From contig NC_068350.1 of assembly GCF_014633365.1 (NCBI RefSeq), positions 7,665,922 through 7,729,921 of the forward strand: DNA of 64,000 bases. Direction: 5' to 3'. This DNA comes from Diospyros lotus. Its lineage: Eukaryota > Streptophyta > Magnoliopsida > Ericales > Ebenaceae. Positions 33,648 through 46,300 of the stretch are shown piece after piece; the first letter of the stretch is position 1, and each line of letters opens with the position of its first letter. Below the pieces are notes generated by a model. The model had not been told where the DNA came from. It worked only from the letters and a program-made list of their open reading frames with translations, and did not search any database. The translations under genes and the position numbers were made by a program.

Positions 33648-35161
33648 CTCCTGGAAGGAAGACACGACCTGGCTACAGCTTGCTTAGATTGGGTTACGGA
33701 GGCATTCTCTACCCGCATTACATACACCATTTATTCCCCAAACATATATAATCCCGGAATGAAGGCTAAGATGCTCATCATTTATAATTTTTCATTTTTG
33801 CCTTTTTTTTTTTTAACTTGCCAGCCACGCCACCCTGATGTAAAATTGTAAACCATTCAACTTGTACCCACCCAGAAAGGACATGGACCATACAGCTTTC
33901 TTAGGAAATAAAACTTATTTTGTTATTTTCACGGAATGTCAAAGGTCACGCTTTCTTTCTCGCGATTTCCCATAGTTTATAATTCTATGGCTTGACGAAT
34001 CTTAATTCCTCTTACGGAGCAGACCTTATTTTGATGGTTTGCGTCCGTGTCCTTCCTTGTACTGTATGAAGAGAATGCCTTTTCTAATTATGACGCCACT
34101 TGTCACGGGATTACATCCTAAAGACAATTAGTTGAAGTCAAGTGTAAGTATGAGAAGCTTAAAAATCTTGTATGTTCGCGGGACATCCCTATCCCTTACT
34201 CCTATTCCTTTCCCATTCGTCGATTTAAACCCATGTAGCTAAGAAGAGCGAATTTGAAAATTTAAGACTAATAAAAAGTGAAGAATTTAGTCTTAATTTG
34301 CATTTGTTGTTTATCAAATTAAACCCACATACTCTGGAGGATATATATTATCACACCACATGTTACCTATTGGGAATGGAATTGCAGGGATGCGTTTGTT
34401 AATTAAGATATGAGAGAAAAATATCAGATGTGAAAAGTATTTTAAATATTTATTTTTTTCAACGTGTTTATTAAATTTATTTAGTGATTTTTTAAAAAAA
34501 AAATCACGTGATTTTTTATTTTGATTTTTCAAGATATGTTTATATTGAGAGAGAATAAGCATATCTTAATCTTTACAAATAAGAAAAAAATTACAACAAA
34601 TAGTTTGATAAAAATATTAAAATATTTCTCAATTTTGTCTTTGATTATTTTATATTTTGGTTTAAAAAATATATTAATTTTATTTTAATATTTTTTTTAT
34701 TTTACTCATTTTAACAAACATTATATTAGGATGATTGTCTTTACGTGGTTTCTGATATTCGTATCCTAAATTACATCAGGGAAAATAAATTACAGATATA
34801 AGATTTCACCTCACTATATTAAAGTGAAAATTAAGCTCATAATTTATTAAACTTATATTAGGATATCGCTTATTCGATTGCCTGATTTAAGGCGTGACAA
34901 AAGAGGAGAGGGGCTCTAAAGCCAAAGAGTTGCCCTAAAATCACGGAATTCCCGCGCAAATGCAAAACGGTCCCGTCCCAACCCAACCCAACTAAACCAG
35001 CAAGAAATCGCGAATCCCAAGGCAAAAAAAACTCAACTTCCGAACCGTCACGATTTCTCTTTCCCATTGATTTGCATAGCGATTCACACATTTGATCCCA
35101 TTCAAACAAGCAAATCGTCATCTCTCTAGATTTAGGGTGAAGAAAAGAGGCGGTGGGGGTG
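33648..35161. other. Intergenic region between PAH and the coiled-coil gene
   Basis: This includes the PAH 3' UTR (probably to about 33910, where AATAAA occurs in GGAAATAAAACTT) and the promoter of the next gene on the same strand. The middle is AT-rich (34250-34860). I see no gene. Confidence 0.5.
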
Positions 35162-38100
35162 ATGTCGTGGTTTAGATCCGCCGTGAGCAGAGCTGTCGAA
35201 GCTGGTGGCACCAGCAACCTCACTCGCGCCGTCCGTAGCTACGCCGACTCCGTCGTCCAACAAGCCGGCTATGCCGTCGTCGAGGGCGCAAAGGTTTTGC
35301 AAGATCGCATTGTAACCTCCTCTCTCCCTTTCCCTGGAAATTTTTATTGTAACCTCCTCTCTGCCTTTCTCTGGACATTTTTTCAACCGATTGGGTTACG
35401 TCTTCAGTTTTGAATTAAGTTTGAGCTTCCTGTGGATTGGGCCGGAATTGCTTATATCTCTTGCATTGTTGTTACCTATTGCAAATATAGGCATTCATGA
35501 AATAATTGTGATGAGTTTCTATTAGGGAGTTATAGATTGTTTTTGTCGGAGTCGAGATGAATATCTGCGAATGTTATTGCTAGGCATATTTGGTGATGGC
35601 CTATCCTATCTTTCTTTTATTTGTCACTCATTTTCTGTGTAACTCAGATGTGATTTTTAAATTTTTTGACTGCATAAAGTAAACATGAAATCCAAAAGCA
35701 CAGTTTTCCATATGCTTGAGCTGAAATTTAACTCTCTACCACAATTCATTGTGGGGTTAGCCATTAGCATCAAGACAGTAACTTTTCCCCCCCCCTGTTT
35801 TATATGAATTTGAAACTGGGAAGAAAAAAGAAACCAAGTTTTTTTTTCAGTTCACTTTTGGTAAGTAGTTTTTATACTTACATAATCTTACCAAATTAGA
35901 AATCCTAAAGAAACTAGAAAATAAAAACACAACATAATAACCCTTACTTACACTAATTAAATAAAAACACAATATAATTAAAACTGTTTTTGATGTGCAT
36001 CACCTTTCCTATGCCATGTGCATATCATGTGGTTGTTTTATATAAATATTGGGGATCACCTCATCTTCTTTAAGCCAGCCCCTTTTTTTGCATACATGTA
36101 CACAAGTTTTTGGCGTAGGTCAAATTTGAATTTGCACTATATACATTCAGTGCTTGTTTGGTACAGTTATTATTTGATAATTTGCATTGCTGCAGGTGGC
36201 TCGTAATTTTCAAAGTTTTAAGCTTGCTGTTAAAAGATTGGAAGAAGTTTCTGTTTCTTGCAGAGGGATAGAAAGAGTTCAGTTACTAAGAAGGTGGCTG
36301 GTTGCACTGAAAGAAATTGAAAGAATATCTGGAGATTCTATTGAGAGTAGTCGAAAGCTCTCTGAACAACTTCTTATGTCTGATGAAACCAAGAATTCTC
36401 TGAGGAAGCCTACTTTGGTGAGTAGCTAAATGTTTTTTTATCATGTTTATTCTACATATTGAGAAGTAATCTGAAAAATTTACTTTAGCTCCAGTCAACT
36501 TCTATACTGATGATAGAAGTTAACCATGGCCTTTTTTGATCTATACTACAACTGCGCATGATTCATAACAGTCTAGTGTCAACAATGGCTTCTTTGTGAT
36601 CATTTCTCCATTATTTCATCTAGTACCCAGACCTATCTAGCAGAATTTCTTATGCGCATTGGTTTTAAGACGGCAAACATAGACCATATTGGCTAGAAGA
36701 GGCCAGTATTATAAATAGAAGAAATATGAGAGGAAATTATTTTGTAAGTGTGAAAAAGCAGTTATTCTGCTCTCAAAGATAGGATGAATCAATGTTTGCA
36801 TTTAGAAGAATACTAATACAGTCAACTTAACTAAGCCTTCTACCAATTATTTGGGTCAGCTGTATGGCTTATTTTCTCACATTCTGCTCTATCAATGGCA
36901 CCTTTGACACTGTCAGTGTTAAGTGTTAACCCATCACCATCTTCTTGGCATGAACTCGCTACCAAATATTACTAAACCACCATATTATTGCTATCAGTAT
37001 TTTGGTCTGCTCCTGTTAGGGCTGCAAATGAACTGTGCTGGTCATGAACAGCTTGAAGCTTGGCTCGATTAGGGCTTGTTCAAGCTCGTCATTTAGATAA
37101 ATAAATATGTTGGATTTTAAGTTTGTTTAGTAAACAAGCTGAGCTTGAGCTTTAGGGTGCTTGGTTTGTTTGGGCTAGTGAACAAGCTCATTTATAGGCT
37201 TGCTCTAAAATAATGTGTGTTTTTTACAATTTATAATTCTTTGCTATACCATTTTTATTGTTCATAATCTAAATATATATTATAGTATACAAATTATATG
37301 TGTTCTTCTAGTGTTATATATATATATATATATGTATATGAAAACATGCTAATTTAAACAAGCTTTTAAATTTAGAGCTCATCAAATGGCTCATTTTGAA
37401 GCTCATTTAGTATAAACGAGTCGAGCTTGAGCCTAGCTCAAGCCTGCAAAATTCTTAACGAGCTGAGCTTGAGACTCAAATTTGATCTTGAGCCCAAGCC
37501 TGAGCCTGACAGAATTCTTAATAAACAAGCGTGAGCCTAGCAAAGCTCAGCTCGTTTGCTGCCCTAGCTCCTGTAAGTTGAGTTCCACTGTCCGCTCCTT
37601 TTATCAGTTCCATATTACATTTGGTTGGTGATTAAATTTTAACTTGATATGCTACCATCATTGGCTTGATGCAATTGTTTTCTTAAATAATGGAAATTTG
37701 AAATTAATGTTAATATTAGATCTTGTTCTTTCTCATGATACTCAATCCGAGAAAAGTTTGAAGGGCAATTCCAGATTCTTAAGTGGATAAGACTGATTGC
37801 AACTTTACTTCTAATTTGCATTTTCTACATGGAACATTTCCTAATGTAAGTCAAATTTGAAAATTGTTCTATGCTTATGGCTTCTTGTTGCACTGCTTTT
37901 CTTTTTCTTTCCTTTTTCCCTTCAATATATATAGTTATCTTGTTGGCAGGTTCTATATTATGACCCTGATCTTGGGGGAGAACCCATCAATTTCCATTAT
38001 CTCTTTCTTAGTAGTCAAGCTCTGGAAGGCATGACAATGTCCATGGTAAGTTGCACAAATTTCAATAGTTTCTGGATTCCTCCATCCTTGAAATTTTGTT

Positions 38101-41100
38101 CTGCATCTGACTTCCATATTTGGTTTGAATCAAAATCCATAATTTTTCTACTCTCTCTCTCTCTCTCTACCTTACTCAACTTGCCCACAAACTAAGATTA
38201 CTCAAAAGCCCTCACAGGCATGGCTCAGCAGTAAAGCATGTGGAATTTCACAAGGAGTATCAGGGATCAAATCCTTGTGGTGGCATTTATCTCATGTGGA
38301 GGTGTGAACTGAATGTCCTGCTTTGTGTATGTATAGGCTGTGACCATATCTGGGTTTACCCAACGGACTAACCGGGGGGGAAGGCCGCCCGTCCCTAGGA
38401 CTAGTTGGGCGAAGCTTGGAACCTGGGTTATCAAAAAAAAAAAAAAAAGATTATGTAAAATATTGATAGACATAATTTTGTTCAAAATATTCTGATGGCT
38501 TCTTCTTTGCATGAAAGCTGCCACCAGGATTAAATCTCTGGGCTATAAAATTTGAGGCTTATGGAGAGCCAAGTTTTTGGATAGCTCCATTGATGATTAC
38601 TTGCAAGAAAATATATGTGGAGGGTATAATTGATTGAATGGTGAGATTGAAGCATCAAGGCAATGTGCTACTAGGTTTTTGTGTGCTAAAGTGATATGAA
38701 GGTACTTATTTTACCTCAGATTTCATATCTCCGTTTTCTTTATTTGGGAAGTTTGATTAACTTGATTTCTGCCTCCAATGCCCTTGAAGGATGACCTTTT
38801 GATATTTGGGACCTTTCTTGTTCTACAGGAAAGATTTTCACCAAGTTAGCATCATTGTCATCATCACAGCTTTAATCCCACTAGGTGGAATCTCCTCCAT
38901 GATTGTAGCTCTCAAGTTATCTCTGTCCTTAACTATATGTTCCATAAGGACATTATTTCTATATCATGCCTAAGAGTTCCTCACCAAGTTTTCTTTGGTC
39001 TTCCTTCTCTTTTTCTACAGATTTTTTCCATTCTATCCACTTTTCTCATGGGTGCATCTACTGTCCTAGTCTCACATGTTTAAATCATCTTAATCGTGTC
39101 TTGTCCATCTTGTTTTCAGTAGGCATCATTCTAACCATGTTATGGTTGCACATCTGCCATAAATTTCTTATATTGGTCATTGTCCATATTTTTCATATGC
39201 AGAGCTTAACTGCCCAACATTCCTAATCATATAATAAACCCAGTCTTATAATCATTCAATAAAAAATTTCTTTTAGCTTTAAAGGGATTTTAATTGCATA
39301 AAATGCTGGATTACTTTTCCACTATTACCATCATTCTGTAAGTAACCTTAAGAATTCTGCCTTCTTTTTGAACAATTGATCTGAGGTATAGTTTTAGTGA
39401 TGATGGTATTATTTATTCCTTATGAAGGAGGGGGGTTGTGCTAGGTAGCCAACAACTAGTGTAAAAATCATTGGACCTTTTCAACATGATTTTCCACTGA
39501 GATATAAAAGAACAAAAGTTTTTTTTTTTGGAATTTCTAGACGTTCAGATGATCCATTTGCTATATTATTACCTCAATTTTATGTTTTTTTTTTTTTGTC
39601 AGCATTGGAGACACTAGATCAACATGTTGAGTTGGATACTGACATTTTTCTGAACAGTTTTCAGCAAACACTTGTAGATGATTCTGTCAGTAAAAAGTAA
39701 AAAGTAAAAAGAAAGATTTTGGATGCCTGGCTATTGCTTGAGCATGTCTCAATATATGGGTATTGTTTAATGTGTAAAAAATTATAATCATTAAGAAACT
39801 TAAAATTAAGGGCTCAAAATAAGTTCTGCCAATACCATAACTAAGGCAACTAAGTTGGTTTGAACTCGAGAGCGATCTTAACTGTGCTTATGTCTATAGA
39901 TAGACACGTTTACATATTTTTCAGAAGCATGCACATGTTTGGTATTTGTGACCATTTATTTTTCTGGGCAATATGGTGGATTATTTCACATAGTTATTGT
40001 AAAATTTCATGTTATTTCTATCCAACATTTGTTTAATGTTTACCACATCTGTTTCCATGTCTGATCTTCATCCTTGTACTGGGAAACATAAAGCAAAGAT
40101 ACCTTAGTTTAGAAACATTAGGGCTAATATTACTATTTCTGGAGCATAAAAATATTTCTAGACAAGATACTGATTCCTCTCTATGAATTGGTAGTTTTTA
40201 TTTGTCATAGATGCAACCTTGGATACTATATTTGACTCTCCAATAAAAGGTCTTAGCCACTAAAAGTCATTTCTGAAGACTACTCAGTATTGGTTGATCT
40301 CTGAGTAGGAGTAACCTATAATATGTTTAATGGCATGATTAAGACCATAAAATTTACTCATTAGAAAGGAGCTTCAGTTTCCTTCTATGCTTCAATCAGG
40401 TATTGGGATTTTCCCTGTGAATTATATTTGTAGTTTCATGTACATGTGCCATATCTTAGATAAATATAGCTACTTTTATACTTGCTGATGAATGGAAGTT
40501 AACCGCAGGTTAACTCTTTTGTCTGACTCAGATTCTTGAAGCACCAAATCAGGAGGAGATTTCTCTACTTCTGGAGATATTTGGGTGATTCTTCTCTTTC
40601 CTTTGCCCATTGCTTTAAAGTGGCCAGTCTAAACCATATGATGAGTCAGTCGTTGAAAAAGTTACTGTTGCTTATACAAGTTAACTGCCCTTACTGACTG
40701 AGTGAAGATTTATTGTTGTGATCTAACTAAAATTTGTTCCTAACATGTTTATATTTAGGCTTTGCCTCACAGGAGGAAAAGAAGTTCATCATTCAACCTT
40801 GGGCAGTGTACAAAATTTGGCAACTGCTTTTTCAAGCTATGAGGAGGAAGTATTGGTACAGATTGCACGCAGATCCCTTTGCTTAGGAGCATACATAAAT
40901 TAACAATGATTTTGCAGATGAAGAAATACGAGTTGGTTGACCTGGTCCCTAACCCCTCCCCCCTCTCTCTTTAATCAGGTTAAGCGGGAAGAACTGCTCC
41001 AATATGCCCAAGGTGCTATTGCGGGCTTGAAAGTAAATGCTGACATTGCAAGGTTGTTAAGGAACATCTGTTATTTGTCTGCATGATTTGAGTATTAATG

Positions 41101-43356
41101 TGTTTTTAATTGTACATTTTTTTACTGAACTTGTGTGTGTTTCTTGTGCATGAATCAGTTGAGGAGGGAAATTATCCCATATTATATGACTATACATGTG
41201 CTAACCTTCTAAACTGTAGCTCATTTTCTTCTTGTATGTCTGAGTGCCGAGTCACAAGTTTCTTCTCCTTCTTTTGGAGTTCCTAGTAATCCATGCACAC
41301 CTGAATGTTGCCCTGGGGTAATGTGCCTTAGAAAAATGATAACAATGCAAAAGATGATGATGAAAATATATAGAATAAAGATGGAAATAAAAAGTAGACA
41401 AAAAAGCTAAGATGTTTTATTGGGCCATCTTGTTTCAAATTCATCCTGAAGATGAAATGTGTGCATCTAGTTGATAATCCTCCTCAAATAACTTTCAGAC
41501 TCTGAGTTGGGAAGGCATGCTTATCTGCATTTAAGGCTTGGTTAAGATAAATTTTTGCAGTCATGTCCCTATGCATTATTATTTTGCAGCAGATTAAACT
41601 AATCTTTTACTTGTCTGCTTGCAGAATAGATTCTGAAATTGCAGAAATACTTAAAAGTCTTGATGGGATGAAGTTCAAGAAGCCATCAACTGAAGTCAGT
41701 GATAAATTATCTGAAGAAACAGCTGTTTCACCAATGGAGGTGAGATCAATACTGATTTAAATTGTGAATGCGAGATTGCATTTCTGGACCAATTATTAGA
41801 CTCCAAATATCCAATATATATTCTTGTATGTTTCAATAATTTGTTATGGAGGCCGATGTGATTTGAACCGTTTCTTTATCCTGTGCATAGTTATCTGACT
41901 TGAGGTTACTGGCATCTCTATTTTCATTGTGCTTGTGCAAAATTTATTGTCTACTTAGGGTTGGTTGACTATGAACTATGGGAAAGACAACTGTTTATGA
42001 GCTTTTTGGCTTTAGACACGGTTAGTTGCTTAATGAATGTCCCTTTAGTTAATATAGCGATATTGTGCTACCTAGAAAATAACATGAGGAGGGGACTCTA
42101 ATTGGTTGGTCAATGGGCAATGTCATACTAAGATGGTGTAGCTTGCCAAATGAATTTTATAAGAATACATGACATTAAATAACAGAAAGTTCCAATTGAT
42201 AGGAATGATGGCAGAAGTTTCAGTTATCAAGTGTCAGAATCATGGTCTCACTCATGAGGATTTCCCAAATTTATGCAAATAAAGCTTAATCACAGCTTCT
42301 ACTGAGTCCAAATGATGCAGCCAAGTTAATCTAAGATGGAGGAAATATGATATTCTTACCGTATTGCCTTTCTTTTAGTACTTTTTAGTGATTTTATTGA
42401 TACAATTTATGCCCTATTTGGTATCCATGATGGGAAGGAAGATTTGTCAAGATTTCTACAACAATAATAACACTATCATAAGCCTTATTCCCTCTACGTG
42501 GGTTGGTTAAACGAATTCTAGATTGTCTCTAATGGCCATAGCCACTATTAGGCAATTATATCCTATGTCATGTCTAGGATTCCCACCAAGTTTTCTTCAG
42601 TCTTTCTTCCCTCTTTTGCTTCATATTTCCTCTAGTTCATCCACTCACCTCATGGGTGCTTCTACAGGTCTTCTTTTTGCACGTCCAAACCATCTTAATC
42701 ATGATTCCTATTGTATCTTCAATAGGCACCAATCCAACCTTATTACATACGATCTCATTTCTTATTTTGTCTTTTCTTGTATGGCCACACATCAACTATA
42801 AAATTCTCATATCAGCTATCCTCATATTTCTAGTTGTTAGAATTTTCTAAAGCTTATATATAGGCTTAATTGCAGTACATAGATTTGGTCTCCTGTATGC
42901 GAATAGAATTAGATTTCAAATAGTAGATTTTGCTTTTCTTTCTTTTTTGTGCCATTGCTTTTGTGGAAATGTCAGAACTTATAAACCTGATTTTATTTCC
43001 TCCCCTGCAGGAACTGAAAGAAGCCCTGGCAAATGTTCAACTCTATTCGAGGTTGGATTCACTTTTAGTGAAGAAAAAAATCTTAAACAATGGTGATTCT
43101 CCAGATATTCATGCTCAAAAGGTATGGTTATCCTCATTTTGACAGTCTTCTTGGATTTAATAAGCGAGTGTCCTGTCTCAGAAATGGATTCATTGTGTTG
43201 GGATAAGCTTGCAGTTGATAGGCATATTTAAATTGGACCAGTTGCTATCTTATCTTTTCATGTCTTCCTCCTCTGGGAGCTACCTAATAAGCCAGGCTCC
43301 TAGCCATTACGCCAGCAGCTACTTCGACGTTAGAGCCCCAGCAGCCCCCCTCCCCC

Positions 43357-43394
<38 letters not shown>

Positions 43395-46300
43395 ACACTC
43401 TTCAAACCTGAAAAAGATGCTTCAGTTGTTCAGGACCCAAAACCTGATAGTTTGGTATAGGGGCCAGTGTTTATTGTTTTTCTGCCAAAGAGACAGTAAA
43501 CAAATTGGAGGTTAGATATGTTAATTTTAAAGTTAAGGATCAAATCTAAAAGTCAAATGTGATAAAAACAGTACATGTATGCAACTTGTTTTTATAATCT
43601 AGATTCTGCAGTCATGCATGCCTGGATTTGTTTCTACATATCCTTATTTGACAGACTGCTTCATCATGACACTGTTTTTGATTAATGTGCAGGTTGATAA
43701 ATTAAAAGTTTTATCAGAATCTCTAGCTAACTCCGCCTTGAAAGCTGAAAAGCGCAAGTCAGACCATAGGTGACTAGATATTTATTTATTTATTACTGTG
43801 TGGCAGTGCACTTGTTGTTCCAAGAATGCATAGCTTGTTTCAAATATCTAGTTTCCCAAAATGATGTATGAGGAAAAAGAATTAGGAGGTAGGTTCATTT
43901 TGTGGCTTAAAGTGCCCCAGTGAGTTACGTGAAAAACAGACTTACAGCTTCAAGGATGTTAGCTTGTTTTCTAATCCTGTGTATTTCTTTGAACTCCGAG
44001 GGGGAAAATGGGAGAAAACTCACTTCTAAAGGTTACAGCAAGGTCATGAACAGCCATCCATTGCAGTGCAGTACAAAATAACAACAATCACACCTTAATC
44101 CCACTTGGTGGGGTTGGCTGTGTGAACTCTGGACCTCAAATCATCTCTATCCATAGCCAACAACCATTGTACTAGCTTAACCAAAAAACGAATGGTGGAT
44201 GCTTCCAGTAGTTGGGTAGGAGTTAACATCCCTAGTTAACCAACTATGGAGGTAGCTTCTGAACTTTGAAAATAAGTTGGCACTTAGGTGATTAGCCTTG
44301 AATTACTTGTTCTTCGTAAGCAATATAATGCACAAAGTGACCCACCTAGAAAAAGTTCTCTTTGTGTTAGGCACAATATTTTCTATAATCTCTCTTTGTG
44401 TTAGACTCGTAGTATTTTCTACAGATTATAGTGACTGACATATTAGTGATTATCATTTGATGGATTGCATTTTTTATAGATTTGTTAAGTGCTATTACAA
44501 TTTCTCTTTATCTGGTACTAGAATAAGATTGATCTGTCTTAGGTACTCAAGAAAGTACCAAAGCATGCACCATCTTTTTGGACCTAGGTGCACAGCATGC
44601 GATGGGTAATAATTCTACTATGTTCACCTAGGACCAGGAACAAATTTCAAATTTTGGATTTTGAACAGAATGTTATTTTTACAAGGTTTAGCCATCCAGT
44701 TGTTTACTAACAAACTATCTAGGAAGAAACAATTCTTATAAAGTACAACTCAGTGCCTGTTTAATTTGTAATGTTCTTGAAGCAAAAATATCCAGTTGAC
44801 TGGTTCTTTTAGAATTTTAACAAACATTTTCTTCTTATCAAAGGACTTTTCTTGTGTACTTGTCTTCAAATGAGTCCTATTTCTCATTGAAGTGTACTGT
44901 ACTGTTTAATTTAGGTTGAAGTGTCTGTCAGTCACTGGTTGGAAAGGTGAACTTTTGGCTATTCCTCACAAATTAATGTCTTGGCTCTGTTTCTCTTTGA
45001 TATTAATTGTGTTTATATATTTTTTACTTGTAAGCAGATTACAGAAAGAAGAAGCTCTTAGTTTTCGTATAATGAAAGCCAGTGAAGTCAATGAAATTGA
45101 GAAGGTAAGTTTCCACTCAAAAATGATATGATTTACTTGATTGTAGATCTATCAACCAAAATTACATGGAATTAATCAAAATAGGTAGTGTTATGAGTTT
45201 TGATGTTACGACTATGACAAGAACAAGAAGTACAAGTCTTACATGTTTCTAGGTGGTGTGGGTTACTTGAATTCTAAACCTCGTTGCATCTCTGTCCATG
45301 ATCATTTCTTTTGTAAGGCAATTACATCCTATGTCATGTCTCAGGGTTTTCCAGCAAGTTTTCTTTGGTGTTCCTCTCCCTCTTTTGCTGCAAATTTCCA
45401 CCATTTCATCCATCATCTTAGAGATGTTGCTATCAGTTGTCTTTTCACACGTCCAAACCATCTTAATTTTGATCCCTCTATTTTATCTTAAACAGGTGCC
45501 ACTCCAAGCTTATTCTTGTGTTCTCGTTCCTTATTTTTGTGTTTTCTTGTATGGTTGCACATGCACCATAACATTTTCATCTCAACAACAATCATATTTG
45601 GCACATGTTGGTGCTTAACTACCTAACATTCTGAGTGATTCAACATAGATGATCTCCTATAGCCAAGTTTTCCTTTTTTATGTTATAAGAAAATAATTTC
45701 AATTAAATGTTTAAAATTGTCTTATCTTAGTTTTGCTATTGCAAATTTTTTGGAAAGCTGATTTAGGAAGTCGTTTGTTTCTCTGGATATCTTAAGCTTC
45801 TTAAGCTTTTGGAACAAATGATGACGTCCCATGATATCAACTGGTTATTTAGGAGGTCCAAGATCAAGTCTAATTATCTGTTTGTTTCACCATTATATTT
45901 GTTATTTTGCACACTATATTTAGCTCATCCATTTGCCTCTTGGGTCCACATGTGGGATAAGGTTGTACATGAGGAAGAGTGTTGAAAATTTAATATATTG
46001 TTTGGTCTTTTACCTAATATGGGTTTGCACAGATCTACAACATAACAACAACATATTCGACCTTTATTCCACTATGTGGGGTCGGCTACATGAATTCTAG
46101 ACTTCCATGTATTTCTGTCTTTTGTCATATCTTCATTTAGGTCTATACACTTCATATCAAACTTTAATGTCTCTCCCAAAGTCTTCTTGGGTCTGCCTCT
46201 ACCTCTTTTTTTGACTACTTGTTCCATTTCATCAACTCTCCTCACATGAGCGTCTCTTGGTTTCCTTCTCACATGACCAAACCATCTTAGTCTAGTCTCT

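Noticed and set aside
38519..38640. Exon-like stretch after AAAG reading [20 protein letters not shown]
   Set aside because: The frame closes with a stop and has no good donor. Skipping it joins exon 3 (ends 38045) to 40532 in frame, so it is intronic.
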